Assembly: GCF_031458255.1 (NCBI RefSeq)
Contig: NZ_JAVDYC010000001.1
Coordinates: 7,860,501 to 7,924,500, forward strand
Length of the DNA stretch: 64,000 nucleotides
Origin: Catenuloplanes niger
GTDB lineage: Bacteria; Actinomycetota; Actinomycetes; Mycobacteriales; Micromonosporaceae
Direction: 5' to 3'
Below, piece after piece: positions 9,221 to 17,904 of this stretch; the stretch's first letter is position 1, and every line of letters starts with the position of its first letter. A program made the position numbers and the translations under genes. Under the pieces are notes generated by a model that made no database searches, had not been told where the DNA came from, and worked only from the letters and a program-made list of their open reading frames with translations.

Positions 9221-10456
9221 TCAGAGATCCCACTGGGCGCGGAGCGCGCCGAAGACGTCGTGGAACTCGGGGAACGTCTTCTTCACGCACGCCGGGTCGT
9301 CGAGCGTGATGTGCGGGACGCGCAGCGAGGTCACCGAGAAGCTCATCGCGATGCGGTGGTCGCGCCGGGTGCCGATCCGGGCCGGGACCGGGACGCCGGG
9401 CTGGATCTCGATCCAGTCCTCGCCGGTCTCGACCAGGATGCCGAGGCGGCGCAGGTTGTCCGCGCACGCGTCGAGGCGGTCGCACTCCTTGACCCGGGTG
9501 TTGTAGACGTCCTCGATCCGGACCGGGCCGTCCGCGAACGGCGCGATGGCCGCGAGCGTCGGCATCGTGTCGGAGATGTCGCGCATGTTGGTGGTGATGC
9601 CGGTCAGCCGGCCGGTGCCGCGGACCGTGGTCGCGTCCGCGCCGATCGTCACCTCCGCGCCCATCCGGCCCAGCACCTCGACGAAGCCGAGGTCGCCCTG
9701 GAGCGCGCCGGCGCCGAGACCGGGCACGGTCACCTCCTGGCCGGTGATCGCGGCGGCGGCGAAGAAGTAGCTGGCGGTGGACGCGTCCGGCTCGATCGGG
9801 TACGACGTGGCCCGGTAACCGCCCGGCGGCACCCGCAGCGTGTTGCCGTCGCGGGCCACGGTCACGCCGAAGCGGCGCATCATGGCGAGCGTGATCTCCA
9901 CGTAGGGCGCGCTGACCAGGCCGGTCACCGTGATGTTCAGACCCTCCCGGGTCAGCGGGCCGGCCAGCAGCATCGCGGTCAGGAACTGCGACGACAGGCT
10001 CGCGTCCAGCTCCAGGTCACCGCCCTTGACGCCGTCCGCGACCACGGTCAGCGGCAGGTGACCCTCCCGCTCGGTGTGCCGGACGTCGACGCCGAGCGCG
10101 CGGAGCGCGGCGGTCAGCGGCGCGACCGGGCGGCGGCGCATCTGCTCCGAGGCGTCGAACCGGAACGTGCCGTGCCCGGCCGCGACCAGGCCGGGCAGGA
10201 ACCGGGCGGCGGTGGCCGCGTCCCGGCAGTAGACGTCGGCGTCGTCGACGGCCGGTCCCTCGGGACGGCCGGTGATCGTCCAGTCCGCGGTGCCGCGGTC
10301 GACCCGGTAACCGAGCGCGGCCAGACCGTCCGCGAACGCCTCCGTGTCGTCGGAGAGCAACGGGCGGCCGAGCACCGTGGTGCCGTCCGCGGCGGCCGCC
10401 AGGAACAGCGCCCGCGCGGTGATCGACTTCGATCCCGGAATCGCCACCACAGACAC
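9221..10456 (-). CDS. aroA: 3-phosphoshikimate 1-carboxyvinyltransferase (EPSP synthase)
   Basis: EPSP synthase joins phosphoenolpyruvate and shikimate 3-phosphate in the shikimate pathway. The 411-residue product shows the N-terminal substrate site PGSKSITARAL, the Ser-Ser-Gln segment (SLSSQFLTAML), PDASTASYF, the NTRVKECDRLDA motif and C-terminal DHRIAMSF and KKTFPEF segments. The phosphoenolpyruvate loop is atypical: residues 75-88 read VYCRDAATAARFLP where most enzymes have LGNAGTAMRPL, so the glycine equivalent to E. coli Gly96 is Ala (codon 10214-10216). The GTG at 10456 follows GGGGGT. The protein is shorter than typical 430-450-residue enzymes. It stands alone, away from other shikimate genes. 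Confidence 0.88.
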   Translation of the reverse strand: MSVVAIPGSKSITARALFLAAAADGTTVLGRPLLSDDTEAFADGLAALGYRVDRGTADWTITGRPEGPAVDDADVYCRDAATAARFLPGLVAAGHGTFRFDASEQMRRRPVAPLTAALRALGVDVRHTEREGHLPLTVVADGVKGGDLELDASLSSQFLTAMLLAGPLTREGLNITVTGLVSAPYVEITLAMMRRFGVTVARDGNTLRVPPGGYRATSYPIEPDASTASYFFAAAAITGQEVTVPGLGAGALQGDLGFVEVLGRMGAEVTIGADATTVRGTGRLTGITTNMRDISDTMPTLAAIAPFADGPVRIEDVYNTRVKECDRLDACADNLRRLGILVETGEDWIEIQPGVPVPARIGTRRDHRIAMSFSVTSLRVPHITLDDPACVKKTFPEFHDVFGALRAQWDL

Positions 10457-10564
10457 CCGAATTACCCCCTGCGCTCGCGTGGATTCGCTGCCACAGATCG
10501 TAACGGGCCACGCGCCGCCGGCTGACGGACTCCGTGCCCGTCCCGTCCGTCGGGAGCGGAAACG

Positions 10565-10599
10565 GGTACGGCCCGGAAGCGCTGCTTCCGGGCCGTACC
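10565..10599 (-). terminator. Hairpin downstream of tex
   Basis: A perfect 16-bp stem (10565-10580 with 10584-10599) with a three-base loop lies ten bases past the stop of tex and about 110 bases before aroA on the same strand. It probably separates the two transcription units. Confidence 0.7.
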
Positions 10600-10608
10600 G
10601 CGAACAGG

Positions 10609-13314
10609 TCAACGACGCTTGGCGTCGCGCGAGTCGCCGCCGGAGGACAGGCCCTTGTCGAGACCGGCCCGCTTCAGCGCGTCCGCCATCGCGGAGTTGG
10701 CGAAGTCCGGCCGGCCGCCGCGCTGGGCGCCGCCGGACCGGTTGTCCCGGCCGCCGCCGCGCCGGTCCTGGCCGCCACGGCCGCCGCTCTGACCGCCGCC
10801 ACCGCTCTGACCGCCACCGCTCTGACCGCCACCGCCGTGACCGCCGCCGCTCTGGCCGGCCTGGCCGCCACGGCCGGCGCCGGCCTGGCCGCGCTCGCCG
10901 CCGCTCCGGCCCCGGTCGCCGCCCCGGTCGCCGCCGCGGTTGCCGCCGCCGCCCGGTGCGCCGCGCTCGCCGCGCGGGCCGCCACGCTCGCCGCGCGGCC
11001 GGTCGCCGCGCGGCGCGCCGCCCTCGGCGTCGTCCTCCAGGCGCAGCGTCAGCGAGATGCGCTTGCGCGGAATGTCCACGTCGAGCACCTTGACCGTGAC
11101 GATGTCGCCCGGCTTGACCACCTCGCGCGGGTCCTTGACGAACGTCTTGGACAGCGCGGACACGTGCACCAGACCGTCCTGGTGCACGCCGATGTCGACG
11201 AACGCGCCGAACGCGGCCACGTTCGTGACCACGCCCTCCAGCTTCATGCCCGGCGTCAGGTCGGAGAGCTTCTCCACACCGTCCGCGAACGCCGCGGTCT
11301 TGAACGCCGGCCGCGGGTCACGGCCGGGCTTCTCCAGCTCCGCGATGATGTCGGTGACCGTGGGCAGACCGAACTGCTCGTCCACGAACTGCGCGGGGGA
11401 GAGACGGCGCAGCGCGCCGCCGTTGCCGATCAGCGACTTCAGGTCGCCGCCGGTCGCCTCCACGATCCGGCGGACCACCGGGTACGCCTCCGGGTGCACG
11501 CCGGACGCGTCCAGCGGGTCGTCGCCGGCCGGGATGCGCAGGAAGCCCGCGCACTGCTCGAACGCCTTCGGGCCGAGGCGCGGCACCTGCTTGAGCGCGG
11601 CCCGGGACCGGAACGGCCCGTTCGCGTCGCGGTGCAGCACGATGTTCTCCGCGAGGCCGGCGCCGATGCCGGACACCCGGGTGAGCAGCGGGGCGGACGC
11701 GGTGTTCACGTCCACGCCGACGCCGTTCACACAGTCCTCGACGACCGCGTCGAGCGAACGGGACAGCTTCACCTCGGACAGGTCGTGCTGGTACTGCCCG
11801 ACACCGATCGAGCGCGGATCGATCTTCACCAGCTCGGCCAGCGGGTCCTGCAGGCGGCGTGCGATGGAGACGGCGCCACGCAGCGACACGTCCAGGCCGG
11901 GCAGCTCCTCCGACGCGTACGCCGAGGCGGAGTAGACGGACGCGCCGGCCTCGGACACCACGATCTTCGTCATGCCGAGCCCGGGGAACGCCTTGATCAG
12001 GTCACCGGCCAGCTTGTCCGTCTCGCGGGACGCGGTGCCGTTGCCGATCGCGATCAGGTCGACGTTGTGCTTGGTGGCCAGCGCCGCGAGCGTGGCGATC
12101 GACTCGTCCCACTTCCGGCGCGGCTCGTGCGGGTAGATCGTCGCGGTGTCGACGACCTTGCCGGTCGCGTCCACCACCGCGACCTTCACGCCGGTGCGCA
12201 GGCCCGGGTCCAGGCCCATGGTGACGCGGGTGCCGGCCGGCGCGGCCAACAGCAGGTCGCGCAGGTTCGCCGCGAAGACGCGGACCGCCTCCTCCTCCGC
12301 CTCCTGCCACAGCCGGGACCGCAGGTTGATCTCCAGGTGCACCAGGATGCGGGTGCGCCAGGCCCACCGGACCGTGTCCTTGAGCCAGCGGTCGGCCGGC
12401 CGGCCCTGGTCCTCGATGTTGAAGCGGGCCGCGATCGCGGCCTCGTAGGTGGTCGGGCCCTCGACCTCGGTCGCGTCCGGCGACAGGGAGAGCTCCAGCA
12501 CCTCCTCCTTCTCGCCGCGGAACATGGCGAGGATCCGGTGCGACGGCAGCTTGGTCAGCGGCTCGGAGAAGTCGAAGTAGTCCTTGAACTTCGCGCCCGC
12601 CTCCTCCTTGCCCTCGCGCACCTTTGCCGCCAGCACGCCGCGGCTCCACACCTGCTCGCGCAGCGTGCCGATCAGGTCCGCGTCCTCGGAGAAGCGCTCG
12701 ACCAGGATCGCGCGCGCGCCGTCCAGCGCGGCCTGCGGCGTGGCGACGCCCTTCGCCTCGTCGACGTAGCCGGCCGCGGTCGCCTGCGGGTCGTGCGTGG
12801 GGTCGCCGATCAGCGCGTCGGCGAGCGGCTCCAGGCCGGCCTCGCGGGCGATCTGCGCCTTGGTCCGCCGCTTCGGCTTGAACGGCAGGTAGATGTCCTC
12901 CAGCCGGGCCTTCGACTCGGCCGCCAGGATCTGCGCCTGCAGCTCCTCGGTCAGCTTGCCCTGCCCGTGGATCGACTCCAGGATCGCGGCGCGCCGCTCC
13001 TCGAGGTCGCGCAGGTAACGCAGCCGCTCCTCCAGCGCGCGCAGCTGCGCGTCGTCGAGCGTGCCGGTCACCTCCTTGCGGTATCGCGCGATGAACGGCA
13101 CGGTCGACCCGCCGTCCAGCAGCTCCACCGCGGCGGCCACCTGCCGCTCCCGCACGCCGAGCTCCTCGGCGATGCGCTGGTTGATGGCGCCGGCGCTCGC
13201 CGCCACGAACGCCGCGGTGGTCGCGGTCGGCGTCACCGCGACCGGCTCGGCCGCCGCGAGCACCTCGGGCTGAGCCTCGGCCGGGGGCAGTGCTGGGTCC
13301 ACAGACGTAGTCAC
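10609..13314 (-). CDS. tex: Tex-family S1 RNA-binding transcription accessory protein with RGG-rich tail
   Basis: Tex proteins are conserved nucleic-acid-binding factors thought to act on transcription or RNA. The frame shows the Tex N-terminal helical part ([17 protein letters not shown]), the RNase H-like YqgF domain ([18 protein letters not shown]), the helix-hairpin-helix region ([18 protein letters not shown]) and an S1 domain ([21 protein letters not shown]). After S1 comes a long Gly/Arg/Ser/Gln low-complexity segment (roughly 10690-11030) with repeated RGG, GERGG and GGGQSGG units, then a conserved-looking end ([16 protein letters not shown]). I chose GTG 13314, which has AAGGTGG seven bases upstream; ATG 13338 is an alternative. 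The dGTPase-like gene is divergent. Confidence 0.93.
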   Translation of the reverse strand: MTTSVDPALPPAEAQPEVLAAAEPVAVTPTATTAAFVAASAGAINQRIAEELGVRERQVAAAVELLDGGSTVPFIARYRKEVTGTLDDAQLRALEERLRYLRDLEERRAAILESIHGQGKLTEELQAQILAAESKARLEDIYLPFKPKRRTKAQIAREAGLEPLADALIGDPTHDPQATAAGYVDEAKGVATPQAALDGARAILVERFSEDADLIGTLREQVWSRGVLAAKVREGKEEAGAKFKDYFDFSEPLTKLPSHRILAMFRGEKEEVLELSLSPDATEVEGPTTYEAAIAARFNIEDQGRPADRWLKDTVRWAWRTRILVHLEINLRSRLWQEAEEEAVRVFAANLRDLLLAAPAGTRVTMGLDPGLRTGVKVAVVDATGKVVDTATIYPHEPRRKWDESIATLAALATKHNVDLIAIGNGTASRETDKLAGDLIKAFPGLGMTKIVVSEAGASVYSASAYASEELPGLDVSLRGAVSIARRLQDPLAELVKIDPRSIGVGQYQHDLSEVKLSRSLDAVVEDCVNGVGVDVNTASAPLLTRVSGIGAGLAENIVLHRDANGPFRSRAALKQVPRLGPKAFEQCAGFLRIPAGDDPLDASGVHPEAYPVVRRIVEATGGDLKSLIGNGGALRRLSPAQFVDEQFGLPTVTDIIAELEKPGRDPRPAFKTAAFADGVEKLSDLTPGMKLEGVVTNVAAFGAFVDIGVHQDGLVHVSALSKTFVKDPREVVKPGDIVTVKVLDVDIPRKRISLTLRLEDDAEGGAPRGDRPRGERGGPRGERGAPGGGGNRGGDRGGDRGRSGGERGQAGAGRGGQAGQSGGGHGGGGQSGGGQSGGGGQSGGRGGQDRRGGGRDNRSGGAQRGGRPDFANSAMADALKRAGLDKGLSSGGDSRDAKRR

Positions 13315-13588
13315 GCTTGATCCACCTTCTGATGTCATCTCGGCCGCCATTCTGCCCGCACCCACCGACACTTGTCGCGCCACCCCGTGCCGCACGGCGT
13401 GCCGCCGCGGACCCGGCGAACCGATGTTCGCGCTTCCGGCGCAGGGGCGGCGTGCCTCCGGCGGCAGGGACTCCCGCGGGCACCGGTCGCCGCCGGGGTT
13501 CCTCCCGACGGGTGCCGTCGCCGGTGGCGTCGCACCCCACCCCGTACCGTCCGGGGGCAAATGATCATCAGGCTGTTAGCGTGGCGGG

Positions 13589-15109
13589 ATGGCTGATTCC
13601 GAGGACCCCCGTGCGCAGCGGCTCTCCGGTGCCGGGCGGGCGCCCGGCGATCTGGCCGGGTCGCCGTTCCGGGCGGACCGGGACCGGATCGTGTCGTCCA
13701 CGTTCTTCGCCCGGCTGGGCGGCGTCACCCAGGTGATCAGTCCCGGCGGCTCCGGCCTGCTGGTGCACAACCGGCTGACGCACAGCCTCAAGGTCGCCCA
13801 GGTCGGCCGCGCGATCGCGGAACGCCTGCTGGGCGACGCCGGGCACCGCGACCTGCTGGACAAGCTCGGCGGGTGCGACCCGGACGTGGTGGAGGCCGCG
13901 TCACTGGCGCACGACCTCGGGCATCCACCGTTCGGGCACCTCGGCGAGCGGGTGCTGGACCGGCTCGCGCGGGAGCGGCTCGGGCTCGCGGACGGATTCG
14001 AGGGAAACGCCCAGTCGTACCGGATCGTGACCAGCACCGAGATCCGCGGCGAGGCGCGCGGCGAGACGATCATCGGGCTGGACCTGACCGCGGCCGTCCG
14101 CGCCGCGATGCTGAAGTATCCGTGGACCCGCCGGGGCTACCCGGCGCCGCACCCGTCCACGCTCAGCCCGGCGCCGCGCGGCGCGACCGTGCCGGCCGCG
14201 GAGCCGGACAGTGGTTCGCTGAAGTTCGGCGCGTACGGCACCGAGGTGCGTGACATGCGCCAGGCCCGCGCGCCGTTCGAGGGCCGGATCGCGGACTGGC
14301 AGCAGACCGCGGAGGCGTCCATCATGGACACCGCGGACGACATCGCGTACGCGATCCACGACGTGGAGGACTTCTACCGGGTCGGCGTGCTCCGCCAGGG
14401 CGAGGTCGCGGCCGAACTCTCCGCCTGGCAGCGGCACGCGGGCGAGCTGGCGATCGAGTCGGACGCGGCGCTGGAGCTGAACGCGCGCCGGCCCGGCCGG
14501 TCGATCGAGCGGCTGCGGCGCACGTTGCACCGCAAGGACTCCTGGGTCAGCGACGACGAGGCGTTCGCCACCGCGGTCGCGCACGTGCGCCGCGAGCTGG
14601 TCGACGGGCTGCTGTCCGCGCCGTTCGACGGCTCGGTCGAGGCGGAGCACGCGGTCTCCCGGTTCTCCGACACCTGGACGCGCGGCCTGGTCGACGCGAT
14701 CACGGTGACCGACCGGCCGTCGGTGCGGTCCGGGCACGTGCTGCTCTCCCCGGTGCAGTGGCACGAGGTGCAGGTGCTCAAGTTCGTGCACCACCGGTTC
14801 GTGCTGGAACGGCCGGACCTGGCACTGCACCAGCGCGGCCAGGCCCGGCTGCTCGGCACGCTGGTCGAGGCGCTGCTCGCCTGGATCGACGACCCGGACG
14901 AGACCACCCGCCTGCCGCGCCGGCTGCACGACCTGGTCGAGCTGGCCGAGGCGGAGCTGGACCCGGCCACGCCGCACCGGTCCGCGCAGGCCCGCGGGCG
15001 CGCGATCGTGGACTTCGTGGCGTCGCTGACGGACAGCCAGGCGGTCGCGATGCTGGACGCGCTCTCCGGGCGCTCCGGTCAACTGTGGACGGACGCGTTC
15101 GTGCTCTGA
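13589..15109 (+). CDS. dgt: Deoxyguanosinetriphosphate triphosphohydrolase-like HD protein
   Basis: dGTPases cut dNTPs to deoxynucleoside and triphosphate and help balance nucleotide pools. The 506-residue sequence has the expected N-terminus (PFRADRDRIVSSTFFARL), the substrate-binding NRLTHSLKVAQVGRAI segment and the HD metal motif (SLAHDLGHPPFGHLGE). A second helical region follows (DTADDIAYAIHDVEDFYRVG), with the Asp that completes the HD site. Length and motif order match the bacterial dGTPase-like family. It starts at ATG 13589 and is transcribed alone, divergent from tex. Confidence 0.9.
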   Translation: MADSEDPRAQRLSGAGRAPGDLAGSPFRADRDRIVSSTFFARLGGVTQVISPGGSGLLVHNRLTHSLKVAQVGRAIAERLLGDAGHRDLLDKLGGCDPDVVEAASLAHDLGHPPFGHLGERVLDRLARERLGLADGFEGNAQSYRIVTSTEIRGEARGETIIGLDLTAAVRAAMLKYPWTRRGYPAPHPSTLSPAPRGATVPAAEPDSGSLKFGAYGTEVRDMRQARAPFEGRIADWQQTAEASIMDTADDIAYAIHDVEDFYRVGVLRQGEVAAELSAWQRHAGELAIESDAALELNARRPGRSIERLRRTLHRKDSWVSDDEAFATAVAHVRRELVDGLLSAPFDGSVEAEHAVSRFSDTWTRGLVDAITVTDRPSVRSGHVLLSPVQWHEVQVLKFVHHRFVLERPDLALHQRGQARLLGTLVEALLAWIDDPDETTRLPRRLHDLVELAEAELDPATPHRSAQARGRAIVDFVASLTDSQAVAMLDALSGRSGQLWTDAFVL

Positions 15110-15165
15110 CCGGCACCGGCGATATCGGGGTGTCGCGCTGGTGATCATTTCGGTAGCGTGCGCGC

Positions 15166-16923
15166 GTGCAATCACCCACCCCCGATCCCGCCGAGCGGCC
15201 GGCCGCGGCCACCGGCGACACCGCCGCGCCGTCGCCCGCCGCATCGCCGGCGTCCGCCGAGCCGGCCTCCTCGCCCGTTCCGGCTTCCTCGCCCGTTTCG
15301 GCTTCCTCGCCCGTTCCGGCTTCCTCGCCCGTTCCGGCTTCCTCGCCCGTTCCGGCTTCCTCGCCCGTTCCGGCTTCGTCGCCCGCTCCGGAGAGCCGGC
15401 CCGCATACCCGCCCGCGGTCCTGGACGCGCCGGTTCTCCCACCCGTCGCGGGCACCGAGGTGCCCGCGCCACGCGCTGCCGAGGCCTCGCCGGCGTCCGC
15501 CGCCGGTTCCCTGCCCGCCGGCCCGGCCCAGCAGGCGGCCGCCCAGCCGGCCGCCCCGGTCGCGTCGGCTTCCCCGGCCACTCCGGTCGCGTCGGCTTCC
15601 CCGGCCGCCCCGATCACGTCGGGTTCCCCGGCTGAGCCGATCACGTCGGTTTCTCCGGCCACCGTGATCGCGCCGGCTTCGCCGGTCGCGTCGGCTGGTC
15701 AGGCCGCGTCGGACGTTCCGGCGTCGGCTGTTCCAGCCGCTGTGGCCGACGGCGGTCCGGTCCCGGCCGGTGGCCCGGTTGCCGCCGGTGGCCCGGTTGC
15801 CGCCGGTGGACCGGCGGATCCCGGCTGTGGACCGGCGGTCGAGGCGCAACTGCGGCAGCAGCCGCCGGTCCTGCCGCCGCCGGTCCTGCTGCCGCCGGCG
15901 CCGTCGGCGGACGTGCGCGGGCCCCGGCCCGGCACCGTGACCGTCGCGGTGATCCTGCAGTACGTGGTGGTCGCGCTGCTGGTGGCGATGGCCGGGCTGC
16001 TGGTCTGGGAGGGCGTCACCTACGGCCTGCTGATCGACGAGGCCGCGGACACCCCCGGTGCCTCGCAGTTCGACGCGGCCGCGGAGCGCGTCGCGAACTG
16101 GTCGATGAACGGCGTGGCCATCGCGCTGCTGGTGCTGCTGGCCGGCTGGCTGGTGACCAACACGCTGCTCACCGCGCGCGGCAACAACGTGACCCGGATC
16201 CTCAACGTGGCCGGTCTCGGCGCCGCGCTCGGCCTGGTCGTGCTCGGCGCCTGCAGCGGCGGCCTGATCGGCGCGCTCCCGTTCTCCACGACCGGCTACG
16301 GCGCGAGCGAACCGTTCGCGGAGTACCCGCTCGAGGAGGATCCGTTCCTCGAGGAGCCGCCGTCGTCCGGTGGCTACTACCACGAGAACGCGTTCTACGA
16401 CCGGCTCGCCGACCTGGTGTCCGAGCGGAACTCGGTCGCCTTCGACGTCGGCATGCCGCTGCTCGGCGTGGTCGCGGTCTTCCTGGCGGTCGCCGTGATG
16501 GTGCTTCTGCTGGTGCCGTCCGCGAACCGCTGGTTCCACCCCGGCCGTCCGGCCGCCGGCCCGCGCCCGGGCCCGCAGCCGTGGCCGCCGCACGCCGCGC
16601 CGCCGATGGTCGCGCCGTTCACCGCGCCGCCGTTCGCGCCGCAGCCGTTCACGGTGCCGCACTTCGGGCCGCAGCCGAACCCGTACGTCCCGGCCCCGCA
16701 GTACCCGGTGCAGTCGCAGACGGTCCCGGTGCCGCCGAACTTCCCGGTGCCGCAACCGTCGCCGGTGCCGCAGTTCCCGGCGCCGCACCAACCGCAGTTC
16801 GCGGTGCCGCAACACCCGCAGTACCCGGTGCCGCAGCACCCGCAGCACCCGCAGTTCCCGGTGCAGCCGCCGCCGTACGCCCCCGGGCAGCGGCCGTACC
16901 CGGGTGACGTCCCACCGCAGTGA
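15166..16923 (+). CDS. Pro/Ala-rich four-helix membrane protein with repeat-built N-terminus
   Basis: I do not recognise a family. Residues 1-250 are an Ala/Ser/Pro/Val-rich disordered region made partly of tandem repeats: seven six-residue ASSPVP units (15265-15390) and about five nine-residue PVASASPAT-like units (15559-15690). Four membrane helices follow (around 15940-16020, 16110-16170, 16200-16280 and 16450-16520), with an acidic loop between the third and fourth. The tail is rich in Pro, Gln, His and Phe (PQHPQYPVPQHPQH and similar). This layout of disordered ends around a small membrane core is common in actinobacterial surface proteins of unknown role. The GTG at 15166 has no clear ribosome binding site, so the start is uncertain. 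Confidence 0.7.
   Translation: MQSPTPDPAERPAAATGDTAAPSPAASPASAEPASSPVPASSPVSASSPVPASSPVPASSPVPASSPVPASSPAPESRPAYPPAVLDAPVLPPVAGTEVPAPRAAEASPASAAGSLPAGPAQQAAAQPAAPVASASPATPVASASPAAPITSGSPAEPITSVSPATVIAPASPVASAGQAASDVPASAVPAAVADGGPVPAGGPVAAGGPVAAGGPADPGCGPAVEAQLRQQPPVLPPPVLLPPAPSADVRGPRPGTVTVAVILQYVVVALLVAMAGLLVWEGVTYGLLIDEAADTPGASQFDAAAERVANWSMNGVAIALLVLLAGWLVTNTLLTARGNNVTRILNVAGLGAALGLVVLGACSGGLIGALPFSTTGYGASEPFAEYPLEEDPFLEEPPSSGGYYHENAFYDRLADLVSERNSVAFDVGMPLLGVVAVFLAVAVMVLLLVPSANRWFHPGRPAAGPRPGPQPWPPHAAPPMVAPFTAPPFAPQPFTVPHFGPQPNPYVPAPQYPVQSQTVPVPPNFPVPQPSPVPQFPAPHQPQFAVPQHPQYPVPQHPQHPQFPVQPPPYAPGQRPYPGDVPPQ
15265..15390 (+). repeat. Seven tandem 18-bp repeats inside the Pro/Ala-rich gene
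   Basis: Units of the form gcttcctcgcccgttccg lie head to tail at 15265, 15283, 15301, 15319, 15337, 15355 and 15373. The middle units are almost identical at the DNA level and the outer ones have diverged. Each unit encodes ASSPVP. The identity suggests recent slippage and copy-number variation. Confidence 0.9.
15559..15690 (+). repeat. About five degenerate 27-bp repeats in the same gene
   Basis: Units start at 15559, 15586, 15613, 15640 and 15667 and encode PVASASPAT, PVASASPAA, PITSGSPAE, PITSVSPAT and a diverged copy, counted from the preceding Pro codon. They are older than the 18-bp array because more positions differ. Confidence 0.75.
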
Positions 16924-16929
16924 GCGTGC

Positions 16930-16962
16930 CGGGGGTACGGACGGGCCCCGTCCGTACCCCCG
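16930..16962. terminator. Bidirectional terminator hairpin
   Basis: A near-perfect inverted repeat with 16 pairable bases per arm around a central C at 16946 lies between two convergent genes (ends 16923 and 16970). Confidence 0.75.
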
Positions 16963-16969
16963 GACGGTT

Positions 16970-17443
16970 TCAGGCCGTCAGCTCGCGCAGCAGCGCGTCG
17001 AGCGCCAGGTAGGACCGCTGGGCACCGTCCGACATGCCGGACGCGACCATGCCGTCGAGGTCCTCCTTCGAGGTGAACCGGGACGTCGTGGTGAGTACGG
17101 TGCGCCCGTCCTCCTCCGTCAGGACCAGCGAGTCGGTGGCGACGTGCCCGGGCATGCCCTCGAACTCGAACGTCTGCACCAGCCGGTGCGGCGCCTCGAT
17201 CTCCAGGAACTCGCCCCGGAACGCGTAGGAGTTCCCGTCGTCCGCGTGCTCGACGTACCGGTACCGGCCGCCGACCCGGAAGTCGATCTCGACGTCCAGC
17301 GGGTTGCCACGCCCCCACCAGCGGCGCAGGTGCTCCTCCTGGGTGTGGCAGGCCCACACCAGTTCGCGTGGCGCGTCCACCACGCGGGTCATGACGATCT
17401 CGGTGTCGGAGATCCGGTCCACGGTGAGCTGTTCGGTCGTCAT
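16970..17443 (-). CDS. AHSA1/START-like SRPBCC domain protein
   Basis: The 157-residue product is a single SRPBCC (Aha1-type) domain. It opens with IVMTRVVDAPRELVWACHTQEEHLRRWWG, the family signature in which a helix and paired Trp residues follow the first strand, and continues with GGRYRYV and a beta-rich core to the long C-terminal helix. Such proteins bind hydrophobic ligands; most members next to ArsR regulators are uncharacterised. The ATG at 17443 follows GGAG. It overlaps the ArsR stop by four bases, giving a classic ArsR-AHSA1 two-gene operon. Confidence 0.9.
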   Translation of the reverse strand: MTTEQLTVDRISDTEIVMTRVVDAPRELVWACHTQEEHLRRWWGRGNPLDVEIDFRVGGRYRYVEHADDGNSYAFRGEFLEIEAPHRLVQTFEFEGMPGHVATDSLVLTEEDGRTVLTTTSRFTSKEDLDGMVASGMSDGAQRSYLALDALLRELTA

Positions 17444-17778
17444 GCTGTCTCCTCGTCGTGTGCTTGCAGGTCCCGCAGGTAGTCGTCGAGCGTCGCGTAG
17501 CGCTCGTCCCAGAACCGCCGGTACTGCTCCATCCACGTCGCGACCTCGCGCAACGGTTCCGGGTCGAGCCGGCACGGGCGCCACTGCGCGTCCCGGCCGC
17601 GAGCTATCAGCCCGGCGCGCTCCAGGACCTTCAGGTGCTTGGAGATCGCCTGCAGGCTGACCGGGAACGGTGCGGCCAGCTCGTTCACGCTGGCCTCGCC
17701 CTCGGTGAGCCGGGCCAGGATCGCCCGCCGCGTCGGGTCGGCCAGTGCCGCGAAGACCTCGCTGAGTCTGTCTGCCAT
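17440..17778 (-). CDS. ArsR-family winged-helix repressor
   Basis: This 112-residue regulator has a textbook ArsR core: ALADPTRRAILARLTEG, then the recognition region VNELAAPFPVSLQAISKHLKVLERAGLI and the beta wing. No Cys metal-sensing motif (ELCVCDL type) is present, so it probably senses something other than a thiophilic metal, as is usual for ArsR proteins paired with AHSA1 domains. A concentric palindrome immediately upstream (17784-17817) is the likely autoregulatory operator. Its stop overlaps the start of the AHSA1 gene. Confidence 0.9.
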   Translation of the reverse strand: MADRLSEVFAALADPTRRAILARLTEGEASVNELAAPFPVSLQAISKHLKVLERAGLIARGRDAQWRPCRLDPEPLREVATWMEQYRRFWDERYATLDDYLRDLQAHDEETA

Positions 17779-17783
17779 CGTTC

Positions 17784-17817
17784 CTCAACCACCTGGTTAA
17801 TTAACCGATGGGTTGAG
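17784..17817. promoter_or_regulatory. Likely ArsR operator: concentric double palindrome
   Basis: CTCAACC (17784-17790) pairs with GGTTGAG (17811-17817), and a perfect 12-bp palindrome GGTTAATTAACC (17795-17806) sits at exactly the same centre. It starts six bases upstream of the ArsR start codon. A related element, TCAAC-N6-GTTGA, follows at 17840-17855 and may be a second half of the control region facing the divergent DUF3626 gene. Confidence 0.6.
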
Positions 17818-17904
17818 CTTAGCGTGCCGACCACCCTTGTCAACCGGAAAGTTGAATACCGAAAATCGCTCGCCGGACCGGCGGCGTCGAGTGACCATCT
17901 GCGG

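Noticed and set aside
9221-10456. aroA as part of a natural-product cluster
   Set aside because: None of the neighbours (acetyltransferase, tex, dGTPase) is biosynthetic, so there is no support for a cluster.
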